This document shows positions 1 to 6,380 of a stretch of DNA of 7,006 bases, one piece after another. Numbering within the stretch: position 1 is the first letter of the stretch; each line of letters opens with the position of its first letter. A program made the translations under genes and the position numbers. The notes beneath the pieces are model-generated. The model was given only the letters and a program-made list of their open reading frames with translations. It had not been told where the DNA came from and ran no database searches. Source of the stretch: Deltaproteobacteria bacterium RIFCSPLOWO2_02_56_12 (GTDB taxonomy: Bacteria > Desulfobacterota > Binatia > UBA9968); NCBI GenBank assembly GCA_001799045.1, contig MGRY01000224.1, positions 6,483 to 13,488 of the forward strand. The letters run 5' to 3'.

Positions 1-206
1 CAGACACCCTCGATGTCCCCCCCCAAAGAACCCCGAAAAAACAGCTCCTGGCCGGAGCGGTAATAGACAAGGTTCACATCAACAAACGCAGGAAAACGAA
101 AATCTCCGACCTCGTCTTCACCACAGGTCAGGTTTAATTCTTCAATCCTTTCCGCAAATTTGATCTCTTTAGGGGATTCTGCGATGCTATCTACCGATAT
201 CTTCAT
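1..206 (-). CDS. yceD: YceD/DUF177 family protein (5' part, runs off left edge)
   Basis: The minus-strand frame opens with ATG at 206-204 and stays open for 68 codons to the window edge. The N-terminus (MKISVDSIAES) leads to a segment with GQELFFRGSLGGDIEGV followed by a codon beginning TG. This matches the core of the DUF177/YceD family, where a beta strand ending in G-x-V/I-x-x-x-C is followed by an R-C-L motif, so the cut codon is probably the first cysteine. Family knowledge: these roughly 170-residue proteins are usually encoded just upstream of rpmF (ribosomal protein L32) and often plsX and fabH. YceD has been linked to 23S rRNA processing, while plant homologues affect chloroplast 23S rRNA. 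The rpmF neighbour would lie outside the window. There is no strong Shine-Dalgarno sequence before the ATG. A run of eight C bases at 17-24 lies inside the gene, but the frame reads through it coherently. The family call rests on a short motif in a truncated protein. Confidence 0.72.
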   Translation of the reverse strand, partial: MKISVDSIAESPKEIKFAERIEELNLTCGEDEVGDFRFPAFVDVNLVYYRSGQELFFRGSLGGDIEGV

Positions 207-241
207 GGCGCAACTCAGGGTGCCCCAAAAAATTCGTCCTA

Positions 242-269
242 AGTATATTGATTTTCCCTCTATTGTCAA
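242..269 (-). promoter_or_regulatory. Sigma-70 type promoter for the yceD gene
   Basis: Read on the minus strand, TTGACA (complement of 264-269) is separated by 16 bases from TATACT (complement of 242-247). This is a perfect -35 box and a five-of-six -10 box at near-ideal spacing. Initiation would fall near position 235, leaving a leader of roughly 30 nt before the ATG at 206. The position, directly upstream of the minus-strand gene in a divergent gap, supports the call. Confidence 0.7.
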
Positions 270-351
270 GATGAAAGACGGCGGGAGAAGGTAGAAAATT
301 TCGATTTTTTAACCACTTCCGAAACACCCGGGACAAACTGGCCGGTTATTC

Positions 352-380
352 TTGACAAAGAAAAGGGGACCAGTTACATG
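352..380 (+). promoter_or_regulatory. Possible promoter of the transporter operon
   Basis: A perfect -35 hexamer TTGACA lies at 352-357. At 17 bases spacing the only -10 candidate is TACATG (375-380), which matches TATAAT at just three positions. Initiation from it would begin almost at the ATG at 391, giving a nearly leaderless transcript, consistent with the weak Shine-Dalgarno sequence there. The -35 box is clear but the -10 is poor, so the true promoter may use an activator or another sigma factor, or may lie elsewhere in 207-390. Confidence 0.3.
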
Positions 381-390
381 AGATAGTCTT

Positions 391-1137
391 ATGGTAGAGG
401 TTTCCCGCCTAACAAAATACTACGGCGACTTCTGCGCCATCCAGAATGTCTCTTTCACCGCCCAACGGGGAGAGATTCTCGGTCTCCTCGGCCCCAATGG
501 GGCAGGGAAAACAACGACGATGCGGATCATAACCGGCTTCATGCCGTCCACCGAAGGAACTGTCAGCGTCGAAGGATTCGACGTCTTTAAGGAATCCCAT
601 GAGGTGCGCCGTCGCATAGGCTACCTGCCGGAAAATCCCCCGCTCTACAATGACCTGACAGTAAGCGCCTATCTAAAATTCGTGGGACGGATTAAGGGCG
701 TCTCCAGAAAAGAGCTCTCGAGCGCCTTGAATGCGGTCCTGGAGAGGTGCTCGCTGACAGAGGTAGCCGATCGACTGGTGGGACGGCTCTCGAAAGGGTA
801 TCGTCAAAGGGTAGGACTGGCCCAGGCCCTGATTCATAGCCCGGCGGTTCTGATTCTCGATGAACCTACCTTGGGGTTGGACCCCAGGCAGATTATCGAG
901 ATCCGGAATTTGATTAGAGAACTCTCCGGCGATCGAACCGTTATACTCTCGACCCACATACTCCCCGAGGTTTCGCAGCTCTGCAACAAGGTGGTCATCA
1001 TTAACGAAGGCAGAGTTGTGGTGGAGAAGAACCTGGAGGAGTTGACCCAAGGGGTAACTCTGGAGGAAGTCTTTCTCCGGTATATCGCCAAGGAAGGCGA
1101 AGAGGAAAAGGGCGGGGAAGAGATTTTGCTCCTATGA
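391..1137 (+). CDS. ABC transporter ATP-binding protein, GldA-like (ABC-2 type)
   Basis: Cytoplasmic ATPase of an ABC-2 type transporter, 248 residues, a normal length for a single nucleotide-binding domain. Visible motifs in order: Walker A GPNGAGKTT at 34-42; a Q-loop region IGYLPENPPLY at about 76-86, where the usual glutamine is a glutamate, as is common in the GldA/NosF-like group; ABC signature LSKGYRQR at 133-140; Walker B VLILDEP at 153-159 with catalytic Glu158; D-loop LGLDP at 161-165; and the H-loop histidine His189 in STHIL. All catalytic residues are present, so it should hydrolyse ATP. The C-terminus is an acidic/lysine-rich tail (EGEEEKGGEE). ATG 391 is chosen because an in-frame stop lies at 379-381 and the N-terminus MVEVSRLTKYYG matches the family. 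The stop codon overlaps the permease start by 4 nt (ATGA), implying translational coupling. The closest named relative is GldA of the Bacteroidetes gliding machinery, but similar cassettes occur in non-gliding bacteria, so no gld symbol is given. Confidence 0.93.
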   Translation: MVEVSRLTKYYGDFCAIQNVSFTAQRGEILGLLGPNGAGKTTTMRIITGFMPSTEGTVSVEGFDVFKESHEVRRRIGYLPENPPLYNDLTVSAYLKFVGRIKGVSRKELSSALNAVLERCSLTEVADRLVGRLSKGYRQRVGLAQALIHSPAVLILDEPTLGLDPRQIIEIRNLIRELSGDRTVILSTHILPEVSQLCNKVVIINEGRVVVEKNLEELTQGVTLEEVFLRYIAKEGEEEKGGEEILLL

Positions 1138-1904
1138 AAAACATCCTCACCATTGCGGCGAAAGAAATTCGTTCTTTTTTCGTCTCCCCGATCGCCTATG
1201 TGGTGCTGACGGGATTCCTGCTCCTGGGGGGGTGGTTCTTCTTCAACCTCCTCTTTCGGTTCAACTCTCTGCTCACTCTCTACTCCAGTTTTCAAAACCC
1301 TCAGGGCCTTCAAGGGCTCAACCTCAACGAGCATGTCGTTGCCCCGCTGCTCCACAATCTCACCATCGTTTTCGTAATCATGGTCCCGATAATCACCATG
1401 CGCAGCTTCGCCGAGGAAAAGAAAAACGGCACCTATGAGCTGCTCCTCACCTCCCCGCTTACGGTAACCGAGATCGTCCTGGGCAAATTCCTGGGCTCTC
1501 TCTTTTTCGTCTTTACCATGATCTTGCTAACCGGCATCTACCCCGCTATCCTCCTTTTCTACGGGAATCCCGAGCTGGGGATGCTGGCGTCAGGGTACTT
1601 GGGACTTTTTCTTCTCGCAGTCGTCTTTGTCTCGGTAGGACTGCTCACCTCATCGCTGACTGAGAATCAAATTGTGGCGGCAGTCACCTGCTTTGTCATC
1701 CTTTTACTGCTCTATGTCCTCTCCTGGCCGTCAGAGACTACTGCCACCCTGGGAGATGTCCTTAAATATCTTTCGGTCATCGAGCACTTCAGCGAAATGG
1801 TTAAAGGGCTGGTCGACACCAGGAACCTCGTCTATTTCCTGAGTCTAATCCTGTTGAGCCTTTTTCTCACCCATCGCTCGGTGGAGGCCTCTCGTTGGCG
1901 CTAG
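1134..1904 (+). CDS. ABC-2 type transporter permease, GldF-like
   Basis: Integral inner-membrane subunit, 256 residues, with about six hydrophobic segments at roughly 19-43, 72-88, 121-143, 151-172, 179-197 and 231-246. A cytoplasmic stretch after the second segment, MRSFAEEKKNGTYELLLTSP (89-108) followed by a T-x-x-E-I-V-L-G-K-F pattern, is the hallmark ABC-2 permease motif that couples to the ATPase. The C-terminal pattern HFSEMVKGLVDTRN and the ending RSVEASRWR are typical of GldF-like permeases. The start overlaps the ATPase stop (ATGA, 1134-1137), and the stop TAG directly abuts the next ATG. With the ATPase it would form the transporter core, probably as homodimers of each subunit. The transported substrate cannot be read from the sequence. 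Permeases of this group are known from gliding-motility and copper/nitrous-oxide (NosY-like) systems, and most homologues are uncharacterised. Confidence 0.9.
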   Translation: MKNILTIAAKEIRSFFVSPIAYVVLTGFLLLGGWFFFNLLFRFNSLLTLYSSFQNPQGLQGLNLNEHVVAPLLHNLTIVFVIMVPIITMRSFAEEKKNGTYELLLTSPLTVTEIVLGKFLGSLFFVFTMILLTGIYPAILLFYGNPELGMLASGYLGLFLLAVVFVSVGLLTSSLTENQIVAAVTCFVILLLLYVLSWPSETTATLGDVLKYLSVIEHFSEMVKGLVDTRNLVYFLSLILLSLFLTHRSVEASRWR

Positions 1905-3446
1905 ATGAGTAAGGTTCTACAGATCTCCGGCCTTGCGGGCGCTATCCTCACCCTTTTCGGCATAGTGGCCTTCTTTTTCACCCGCAACATCCTGGATCCT
2001 TACGTTCTCATCCACCTTGGGCTCGGTATCCTGGGTCTCCTGGCCTACCTCACGACCCAAGGGGGCACGCTGGTCGGCTCCATGCGTCTGCGCTCGACCC
2101 GCTACGGCCTGCATTCGGTCTCCTATTCGCTGCTCTTCGTAGGGATACTCATTCTGCTGAATTTCCTCAATACGCGCTATCACTACCGTTGGGATCTCAC
2201 GGAGGCCAAGGTCTTCAGCCTGTCGCCGCAATCGACCAAGGTGCTGGGACAACTGAACCAGGACCTGCTGATTTATGGGTTTTTTGAAAGAGGAGAGAAT
2301 TCCAGGATCGCAGACTTGATCAGGAGCTATACGTACCATTCTCCCAGAATTAAATTCTATGCCATCGATCCGGACCGCCGACCCGAGATGGCAAAGCAGT
2401 TCAAGATCCAACAGGTGAACACCCTCCACCTCATTTACGGCAAAGAGTCCACGAATCTCGCCGAGCCTACCGAAGAGGCCGTCACCAATGCCATTGTCAA
2501 ACTCACTAAAGTGAGCAAGAAAAATGTCTACTTTCTGACAGGCCACGGGGAACCCGGCATGGACGACCGTCAAAATAGCCAGGGGTATGCCGGGGCCAAG
2601 GAGGCGCTGGAAAACGAAAACTACCAGGTCAAGGAGATCCTCCTTTCCACCCAAGAAAAAGTCCCGGCGGAGACCTCCCTGCTGATTATTGCCGGCCCGC
2701 AAAAACCTCTTTTAGAGCATGAAATCAGCGCGCTGGAAAACTACCTGAAAAGCGGCGGGAGACTCTTGGCCATGCTCCCTTCACCGGGAGGGGATAGCCT
2801 TAAAAACATCCTTAGCGAATGGGGAGTAGTGGTGGGGGATGATATCGTTGTAGATCAGGTCATCCGCCTCTTCGCCGGCGCCTCTCTCGGAGTCGAGCCG
2901 ATCGCCGAAACCTACAGCCCTCTTCACCCGATCACGCGAGAGTTTAAGGAACGGACCATCTTTCCCCTGGTCCGCTCCATCGAGAGCGCCGACTCGCCCA
3001 AGGGGGGGTTGGAGGCAACCTCGCTGGCGAAGACCAGCCCGACCAGCTGGGCGGAAAAAGACCTGGATGGCGTGTTTAAGAGAGGAAAGGCCTCGCTTGG
3101 CCCCGAGGACAAAAAAGGACCGGTTTCGATCGCTGTTGCGGTAACGGCCAATTTGAAAAAACTCGGTCTCGATAGGGACGGCGATGCCAAGATCGTAGTG
3201 GTGGGAAGCGCCGGATTTGCCAACAACCGATTTATCAATATCTTTTTTAACCGGGATTTCTTTCTCAACGCCATCAACTGGCTTGCCGGGCAGGAGGAGA
3301 TGATCTCTATCCGTCCCCGCTCCGTTCGCTCCTCACGGGTCCAGCTCACGGAGAGAGAAGGAACCACGGTCTTCTACCTCTCCTTCCTTATCCTGCCGGA
3401 GATCCTCCTCATCATCGGCCTCGCCGTATGGTGGAGGAGGAGATAA
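1905..3446 (+). CDS. GldG-like ABC transporter auxiliary protein
   Basis: Membrane-anchored auxiliary subunit of the GldG/ABC_transp_aux type, 513 residues. Hydrophobic helices lie near 9-27, 33-50 and 70-89. They are followed by a large, probably extracytoplasmic domain and a final helix at about 489-509, ending in WWRRR. Family hallmarks are RYHYRWDLTEAKVFSLSPQS (91-110), YFLTGHGEPG (209-218), a G-G-R-L-L-A-M segment (284-290) resembling the GATase-like fold of this family, and VVVGSAGFANN (431-441) before the C-terminal helix. No catalytic residues are evident. The role in Bacteroidetes gliding is known only as a component required alongside GldA and GldF; here it is inferred to partner the two upstream gene products. 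ATG follows the permease TAG with no gap. A GGAGG at 1883-1887 lies 17 nt upstream, rather far for a ribosome binding site, so re-initiation at the TAG-ATG junction is likely. Confidence 0.88.
   Translation: MSKVLQISGLAGAILTLFGIVAFFFTRNILDPYVLIHLGLGILGLLAYLTTQGGTLVGSMRLRSTRYGLHSVSYSLLFVGILILLNFLNTRYHYRWDLTEAKVFSLSPQSTKVLGQLNQDLLIYGFFERGENSRIADLIRSYTYHSPRIKFYAIDPDRRPEMAKQFKIQQVNTLHLIYGKESTNLAEPTEEAVTNAIVKLTKVSKKNVYFLTGHGEPGMDDRQNSQGYAGAKEALENENYQVKEILLSTQEKVPAETSLLIIAGPQKPLLEHEISALENYLKSGGRLLAMLPSPGGDSLKNILSEWGVVVGDDIVVDQVIRLFAGASLGVEPIAETYSPLHPITREFKERTIFPLVRSIESADSPKGGLEATSLAKTSPTSWAEKDLDGVFKRGKASLGPEDKKGPVSIAVAVTANLKKLGLDRDGDAKIVVVGSAGFANNRFINIFFNRDFFLNAINWLAGQEEMISIRPRSVRSSRVQLTEREGTTVFYLSFLILPEILLIIGLAVWWRRR
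3433..3442 (+). promoter_or_regulatory. Strong ribosome binding site fixing a GTG start
   Basis: GGAGGAGGAG lies 7 bases before GTG 3450-3452 and inside the last codons of the GldG-like gene. The strength and spacing of this site support the GTG as the true start, since no ATG is available near the beginning of the DUF4340 frame. Confidence 0.75.
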
Positions 3447-3449
3447 AAG

Positions 3450-4421
3450 GTGCGCCGCCGCAATACCTTCTTATTAGCCCTCGTCTTTATCCTTCTTGGC
3501 GCTTACGTCTACTTTTTCGAACTGCAAAAAGGGGCAAAGGAAAAAACTGAAAGACTCCTTAACTTCCGGGAAGAGGAAGTAGAGGGCATCATCCTCAATT
3601 ACCCCCAGCAGGAGATTCGCCTGCGGAAAGAGGTTTTGGGAAGGTGGAAGATCACCCACCCCCTGGAGTCGGCAGCGGACGAATCCACGGTTAGCGCGAT
3701 CCTTGCCGCGCTCAACACGGGCGAAGTCAGGAGGACTTTCGAGGGAAAACCGAGTGAAGCGGATCTCAAGAACTACGGGCTTGATAGACCGGAGGTTAAA
3801 GTTCTGATCACTCTGAGAAACGGAGTCGCTCTGCCGCCAATTTTCGTTGGCGCGAAGACGCCCGTGGGAAACTCGGCTTATATCAGGCGCGGCGCCGAAC
3901 CCGGCGTTCTTCTAACCGACGCTTCCATCCGATCCAATCTGGAGAAGAAACTCAACGATTTAAGAAACAAAGAGATTCTCTCCGTTCCCCGCGATCAAGT
4001 TGCCAAGCTCCAGATCACCACCCCAAAGGAAACGCTGGTATTGGCCAAGGGAGAAAAGGATGAATGGAGGGTGGAAGCGCCAAAAAAAGGGGTGGCCAAA
4101 CAACCGGTAGTCTCGGATTACCTCACGCTCCTTAGCCGCCTTAGGGCGAAGAGGTTTGCCGACGATGAGGCCAAAGATCTAAAGAAGTATGGCCTCGATT
4201 CCCCCGCTGTCAAAATCTCCGCCGCCGCCAAGGACGGGAAAATCGTGGAGACCCTTCTGGTGGGAAATAAAACCGGAATTGAGTACTACGCGGCGCGCGA
4301 GGGAAACCCCACCGTGTACACGATCGATGAATTCTCTTATAACGAGCTGAACAAGCAACTAACGGACTTTCTTGAACAAGAAAAGAAAGAGAGCCCGGCC
4401 CCCGGCAAAACAAAAAACTAA
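3450..4421 (+). CDS. Membrane-anchored protein with two DUF4340-like repeats
   Basis: A 323-residue protein with an N-terminal positively charged segment (MRRRN) and one hydrophobic helix at 7-23, so it is probably anchored in the inner membrane with the rest outside the cytoplasm. The soluble part holds two similar units. Unit one (about 41-165) contains V-E-G-I-I-L, RWKITHPLES and LKNYGLDRPEVKVLI. Unit two (about 180-303) contains V-A-K-L-Q-I, EWRVEAPKKG and LKKYGLDSPAVKI. The order W-x-[IV]-x-x-P, then K-x-Y-G-L-D-x-P, then a V-G-x-K-T element (133-137 and 271-275) is the DUF4340 pattern. The C-terminal tail is charged (EQEKKESPAPGKTKN). DUF4340 proteins have no established biochemical activity but recur directly downstream of GldG-like genes, as here with only 3 nt between them. 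It is therefore inferred to be the fourth component of the transporter complex. No catalytic motif is visible. Confidence 0.85.
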   Translation: MRRRNTFLLALVFILLGAYVYFFELQKGAKEKTERLLNFREEEVEGIILNYPQQEIRLRKEVLGRWKITHPLESAADESTVSAILAALNTGEVRRTFEGKPSEADLKNYGLDRPEVKVLITLRNGVALPPIFVGAKTPVGNSAYIRRGAEPGVLLTDASIRSNLEKKLNDLRNKEILSVPRDQVAKLQITTPKETLVLAKGEKDEWRVEAPKKGVAKQPVVSDYLTLLSRLRAKRFADDEAKDLKKYGLDSPAVKISAAAKDGKIVETLLVGNKTGIEYYAAREGNPTVYTIDEFSYNELNKQLTDFLEQEKKESPAPGKTKN

Positions 4422-4454
4422 ATCTCTCTCTTGAGTATCGACCTCCTTTCTGTT

Positions 4455-4471
4455 AACCATTTTTTATGGTT
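4455..4471 (+). other. Small inverted repeat just before the radical SAM start codon
   Basis: AACCAT (4455-4460) and ATGGTT (4466-4471) flank a T5 loop, a 6-bp stem ending 5 nt before ATG 4477. It is A+T-rich and has no T-run 3' of the stem, so it is a poor terminator for the upstream operon. It could modulate initiation of the downstream gene, whose Shine-Dalgarno sequence is weak. A stem of this size also occurs by chance. Confidence 0.3.
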
Positions 4472-4476
4472 GAGCT

Positions 4477-5481
4477 ATGAACTTCCCCGTTGAGCTAAAA
4501 GAAAAATGGGGCGGCAGGCGCTACAACTCCTTCAGTCACGTCCTCAAAGAGACCTTTCGCTGCCGGGTACATAAAATTAGCCTGAGGCTGGATTTCACCT
4601 GTCCCAATCGCGACGGCACGGTAGCCGTCGGGGGATGCACTTACTGCAACAACGCAAGCCACACACCCCAAGCATATCGTCCAGGAATGTCCGTCAGAGA
4701 ACAGATGGAACAGGGAATGGAGGCAATGAGACAACGCCATAAGGCGGACAAATTCATCGCCTACTTCCAGAGTTATACCAACACCTATGGTCCGGTAAGC
4801 AAACTGGAGCGGCTCTATAGGGAGGCGCTGGATCTTCCAGGGGTGGTAGGTCTTTCCGTCGCCACCCGTCCCGATTGCGTGGCTAACGATGTGCTGGATC
4901 TTATAGCGGACATCTCCCGCAACACCTACGTTTGGCTGGAGTTGGGGTTAGAGTCGATGCATGACAAGACTCTCCAATGGGTGAATCGCGGGCATGGCCT
5001 GAGAGAGTTCTTGGACGCAGTCGAACGGAGCAAGACGCGCGGACTTCGTCTCTGCGCGCACTTGATCCTCGGTTTTCCTTACGAGCGCCGGGAAGAGATC
5101 CTACAAACCCCCCTCCTGCTCAACCGGCTGGGAATCGACGGGGTCAAACTCCATAATCTTCACGTCGTCAAGAACACAGTCCTCGAAAAAATATATCGTT
5201 CCGGCGCCTTCACCCTCCTTAGCCGGGAAGCGTACATCGCCCTGCTCGTGGATTTTCTCGAACTCCTCTCGGATAAAATGACCATCCACCGTCTCACCGG
5301 AGAGACCACTTCGGAGCTGACTGTGGCGCCGGATTGGACCCTGAACAAGATAGCTGCCCTGAACGCCATCCACAAAGAGCTCGAGGAGAGAAACAGCTGG
5401 CAGGGAAAAACATGCCGCAATGGATTCGTTAGCGAACCGCGGCCAATCGTGGCCGGCGAACAAAGAGGGATAGCGCCTTGA
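4477..5481 (+). CDS. YhcC-family radical SAM protein (TIGR01212 type)
   Basis: Radical S-adenosylmethionine protein of 334 residues, close to the length of E. coli YhcC. The [4Fe-4S] ligands are Cys42, Cys54 and Cys57 in CPNRDGTVAVGGCTYC (42-57), the C-x11-C-x2-C spacing typical of YhcC rather than the classic C-x3-C-x2-C. Further family blocks are YFQSYTNTYG (96-105), VATRPDCV (128-135), VWLELGLESMHDKTL (152-166) with NRGH (170-173), AHLILGFP (194-201) and GVKLHNLHVVK (222-232). A C-terminal H-R-L-T-G-E segment (271-276) matches the H-R-[IL]-[ST] region of the family. The substrate is not established; several family members are annotated only as radical SAM or as possible RNA/protein modifiers. 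ATG 4477 follows an in-frame TGA at 4471-4473 and the N-terminus fits the family. A 55-nt gap separates it from the transporter operon. Its stop overlaps the next start by 4 nt, implying coupled translation with the HtrA-like protein. Confidence 0.92.
   Translation: MNFPVELKEKWGGRRYNSFSHVLKETFRCRVHKISLRLDFTCPNRDGTVAVGGCTYCNNASHTPQAYRPGMSVREQMEQGMEAMRQRHKADKFIAYFQSYTNTYGPVSKLERLYREALDLPGVVGLSVATRPDCVANDVLDLIADISRNTYVWLELGLESMHDKTLQWVNRGHGLREFLDAVERSKTRGLRLCAHLILGFPYERREEILQTPLLLNRLGIDGVKLHNLHVVKNTVLEKIYRSGAFTLLSREAYIALLVDFLELLSDKMTIHRLTGETTSELTVAPDWTLNKIAALNAIHKELEERNSWQGKTCRNGFVSEPRPIVAGEQRGIAP
5464..5470 (+). promoter_or_regulatory. Ribosome binding site supporting a TTG start
   Basis: AGAGGGA sits 7 bases before TTG 5478-5480, inside the 3' end of the radical SAM gene. 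The nearby ATG at 5482 is in another frame. This site is the main argument for the rare TTG start and the TTGA overlap between the two genes. Confidence 0.65.
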
Positions 5482-6380
5482 ATGCCCATCTTGGTTTGAT
5501 CCATTCCATTCTCCCCGCCGTCGTGGATCTACGGGTGACCATCCCCGGGAACCACCCCTCGACCCGCAACCTGGGATCGGAGCGGATGGGCTCCGGAACC
5601 ATTGTCGATCCCGATGGATATATCCTCACCGTTCATTACGTGACTCTGGGAGCTGATTCGATCACGGTCACCCTAACTGACGGGGAACAGCTCCCGGGCG
5701 AGCTGGCGGCCCAGGACTTCGAAACGGGTCTCGCGCTGGTCAAGATCCCGGGTCAGAACTTCCCCTTCATGCGGCCAGCGCCGGCCGAGGGTCCGTCGCT
5801 GGGCCAAGCCGCCCTGATCGTCGCCAGCAGTGGAGAGGCAGGAAGGAGAGTGAGCGGTGGTTACGTTACCTCCACGGAGAGCTACGACGGTCACTGGGAG
5901 TATATGTTGGAGAAAACCATCCGACTCACGGCTTTTAACCCCGGCTTCGGGGGCGGCACCCTGGCGGATTTCAAGGGACAAATGATGGGCGTGGTTTCAC
6001 TGAACCTGAATGAGATCGGAAAGTTCTCTCTCGCCATTCCGATCGGATGCTATCTGCAAAACGCGCAGGAGCTGAAGCAGTACGGACGGGCACGAAGCCG
6101 GCCGCTGCGGCCGTGGCTGGGTTTCTATCCCCAGCCCCTCGCAGGGCATATCGTGATTGCCGGGTTGGTGCCCGGGGGACCTGCCGAGAGGAGCGGCATT
6201 CGCGAAGGGGATATCATCCTCGGCGTCGAAAAAAAGGAGGTCCGCTCCCGTCCCGAGCTCTACCGTGAAATCTGGAAGAAGAAACCGGGAGAACGGATCT
6301 CCTTGCGCATTCTGAGAGAAGAGGAATCTCTCAACCTGGAAGTGGTGAGCGGAGACCGCTGGGATTTCTACCGCTCTTAA
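5478..6380 (+). CDS. HtrA-like trypsin-fold/PDZ protein, probable pseudoprotease
   Basis: A 300-residue protein with the layout of an S1C (DegP/DegS/HtrA) peptidase: a double beta-barrel protease domain (about 8-195) and one PDZ domain (about 211-290, with GLVPGGPAERSGIREGDIIL at 229-248). The protease fold is clear from MGSGTIVDPDGYILT (37-51), D-F-E-T-x-L-A-L-V-K-I (80-90) and FNPGFGGGTLADFKGQMMGV (153-172). All three catalytic positions appear changed. The His of the canonical T-N-x-H-V aligns with Tyr54 (a His sits one residue earlier, at 53). The Asp of T-D-L-A is Gly84, and the Ser of G-N-S-G-G is Gly158. Proteolysis is therefore unlikely, and a binding or scaffolding role is inferred. 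No signal peptide or membrane helix is visible at the N-terminus, so the protein may be cytoplasmic, unlike typical HtrA. The TTG start at 5478 overlaps the radical SAM stop (TTGA). The reading frame is intact with no stops, so this does not look like a decaying gene. The 3' end overlaps the convergent gene by 4 nt. Confidence 0.85.
   Translation: MNAHLGLIHSILPAVVDLRVTIPGNHPSTRNLGSERMGSGTIVDPDGYILTVHYVTLGADSITVTLTDGEQLPGELAAQDFETGLALVKIPGQNFPFMRPAPAEGPSLGQAALIVASSGEAGRRVSGGYVTSTESYDGHWEYMLEKTIRLTAFNPGFGGGTLADFKGQMMGVVSLNLNEIGKFSLAIPIGCYLQNAQELKQYGRARSRPLRPWLGFYPQPLAGHIVIAGLVPGGPAERSGIREGDIILGVEKKEVRSRPELYREIWKKKPGERISLRILREEESLNLEVVSGDRWDFYRS

Noticed and set aside
17..24. Run of eight C bases as a frameshift or sequencing error in yceD
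   Set aside because: The reading frame across it gives the expected YceD motif, so no frameshift needs to be assumed.
834..1355. 173-codon minus-strand frame across the ATPase/permease junction
   Set aside because: It overlaps two well-supported genes, has low-complexity acidic content, and has no family motif or context.
1917..2702. Long 261-codon open frame antisense to the GldG-like gene
   Set aside because: It lies entirely opposite a gene with strong family motifs, its translation shows no recognisable domain, and it is explained by the codon bias of the real gene.
4455..4471. Rho-independent terminator of the transporter operon
   Set aside because: The stem is only 6 bp and A+T-rich, and the T-run is in the loop rather than after the stem.
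5482..5484. ATG as start of the HtrA-like gene
   Set aside because: It is in a different reading frame from the HtrA-like protein; the in-frame start is TTG 5478 with a well-spaced ribosome binding site.
5160..5504. Minus-strand open frames opposite the radical SAM 3' end
   Set aside because: They are shadows of the radical SAM and HtrA-like coding frames with no recognisable protein features.
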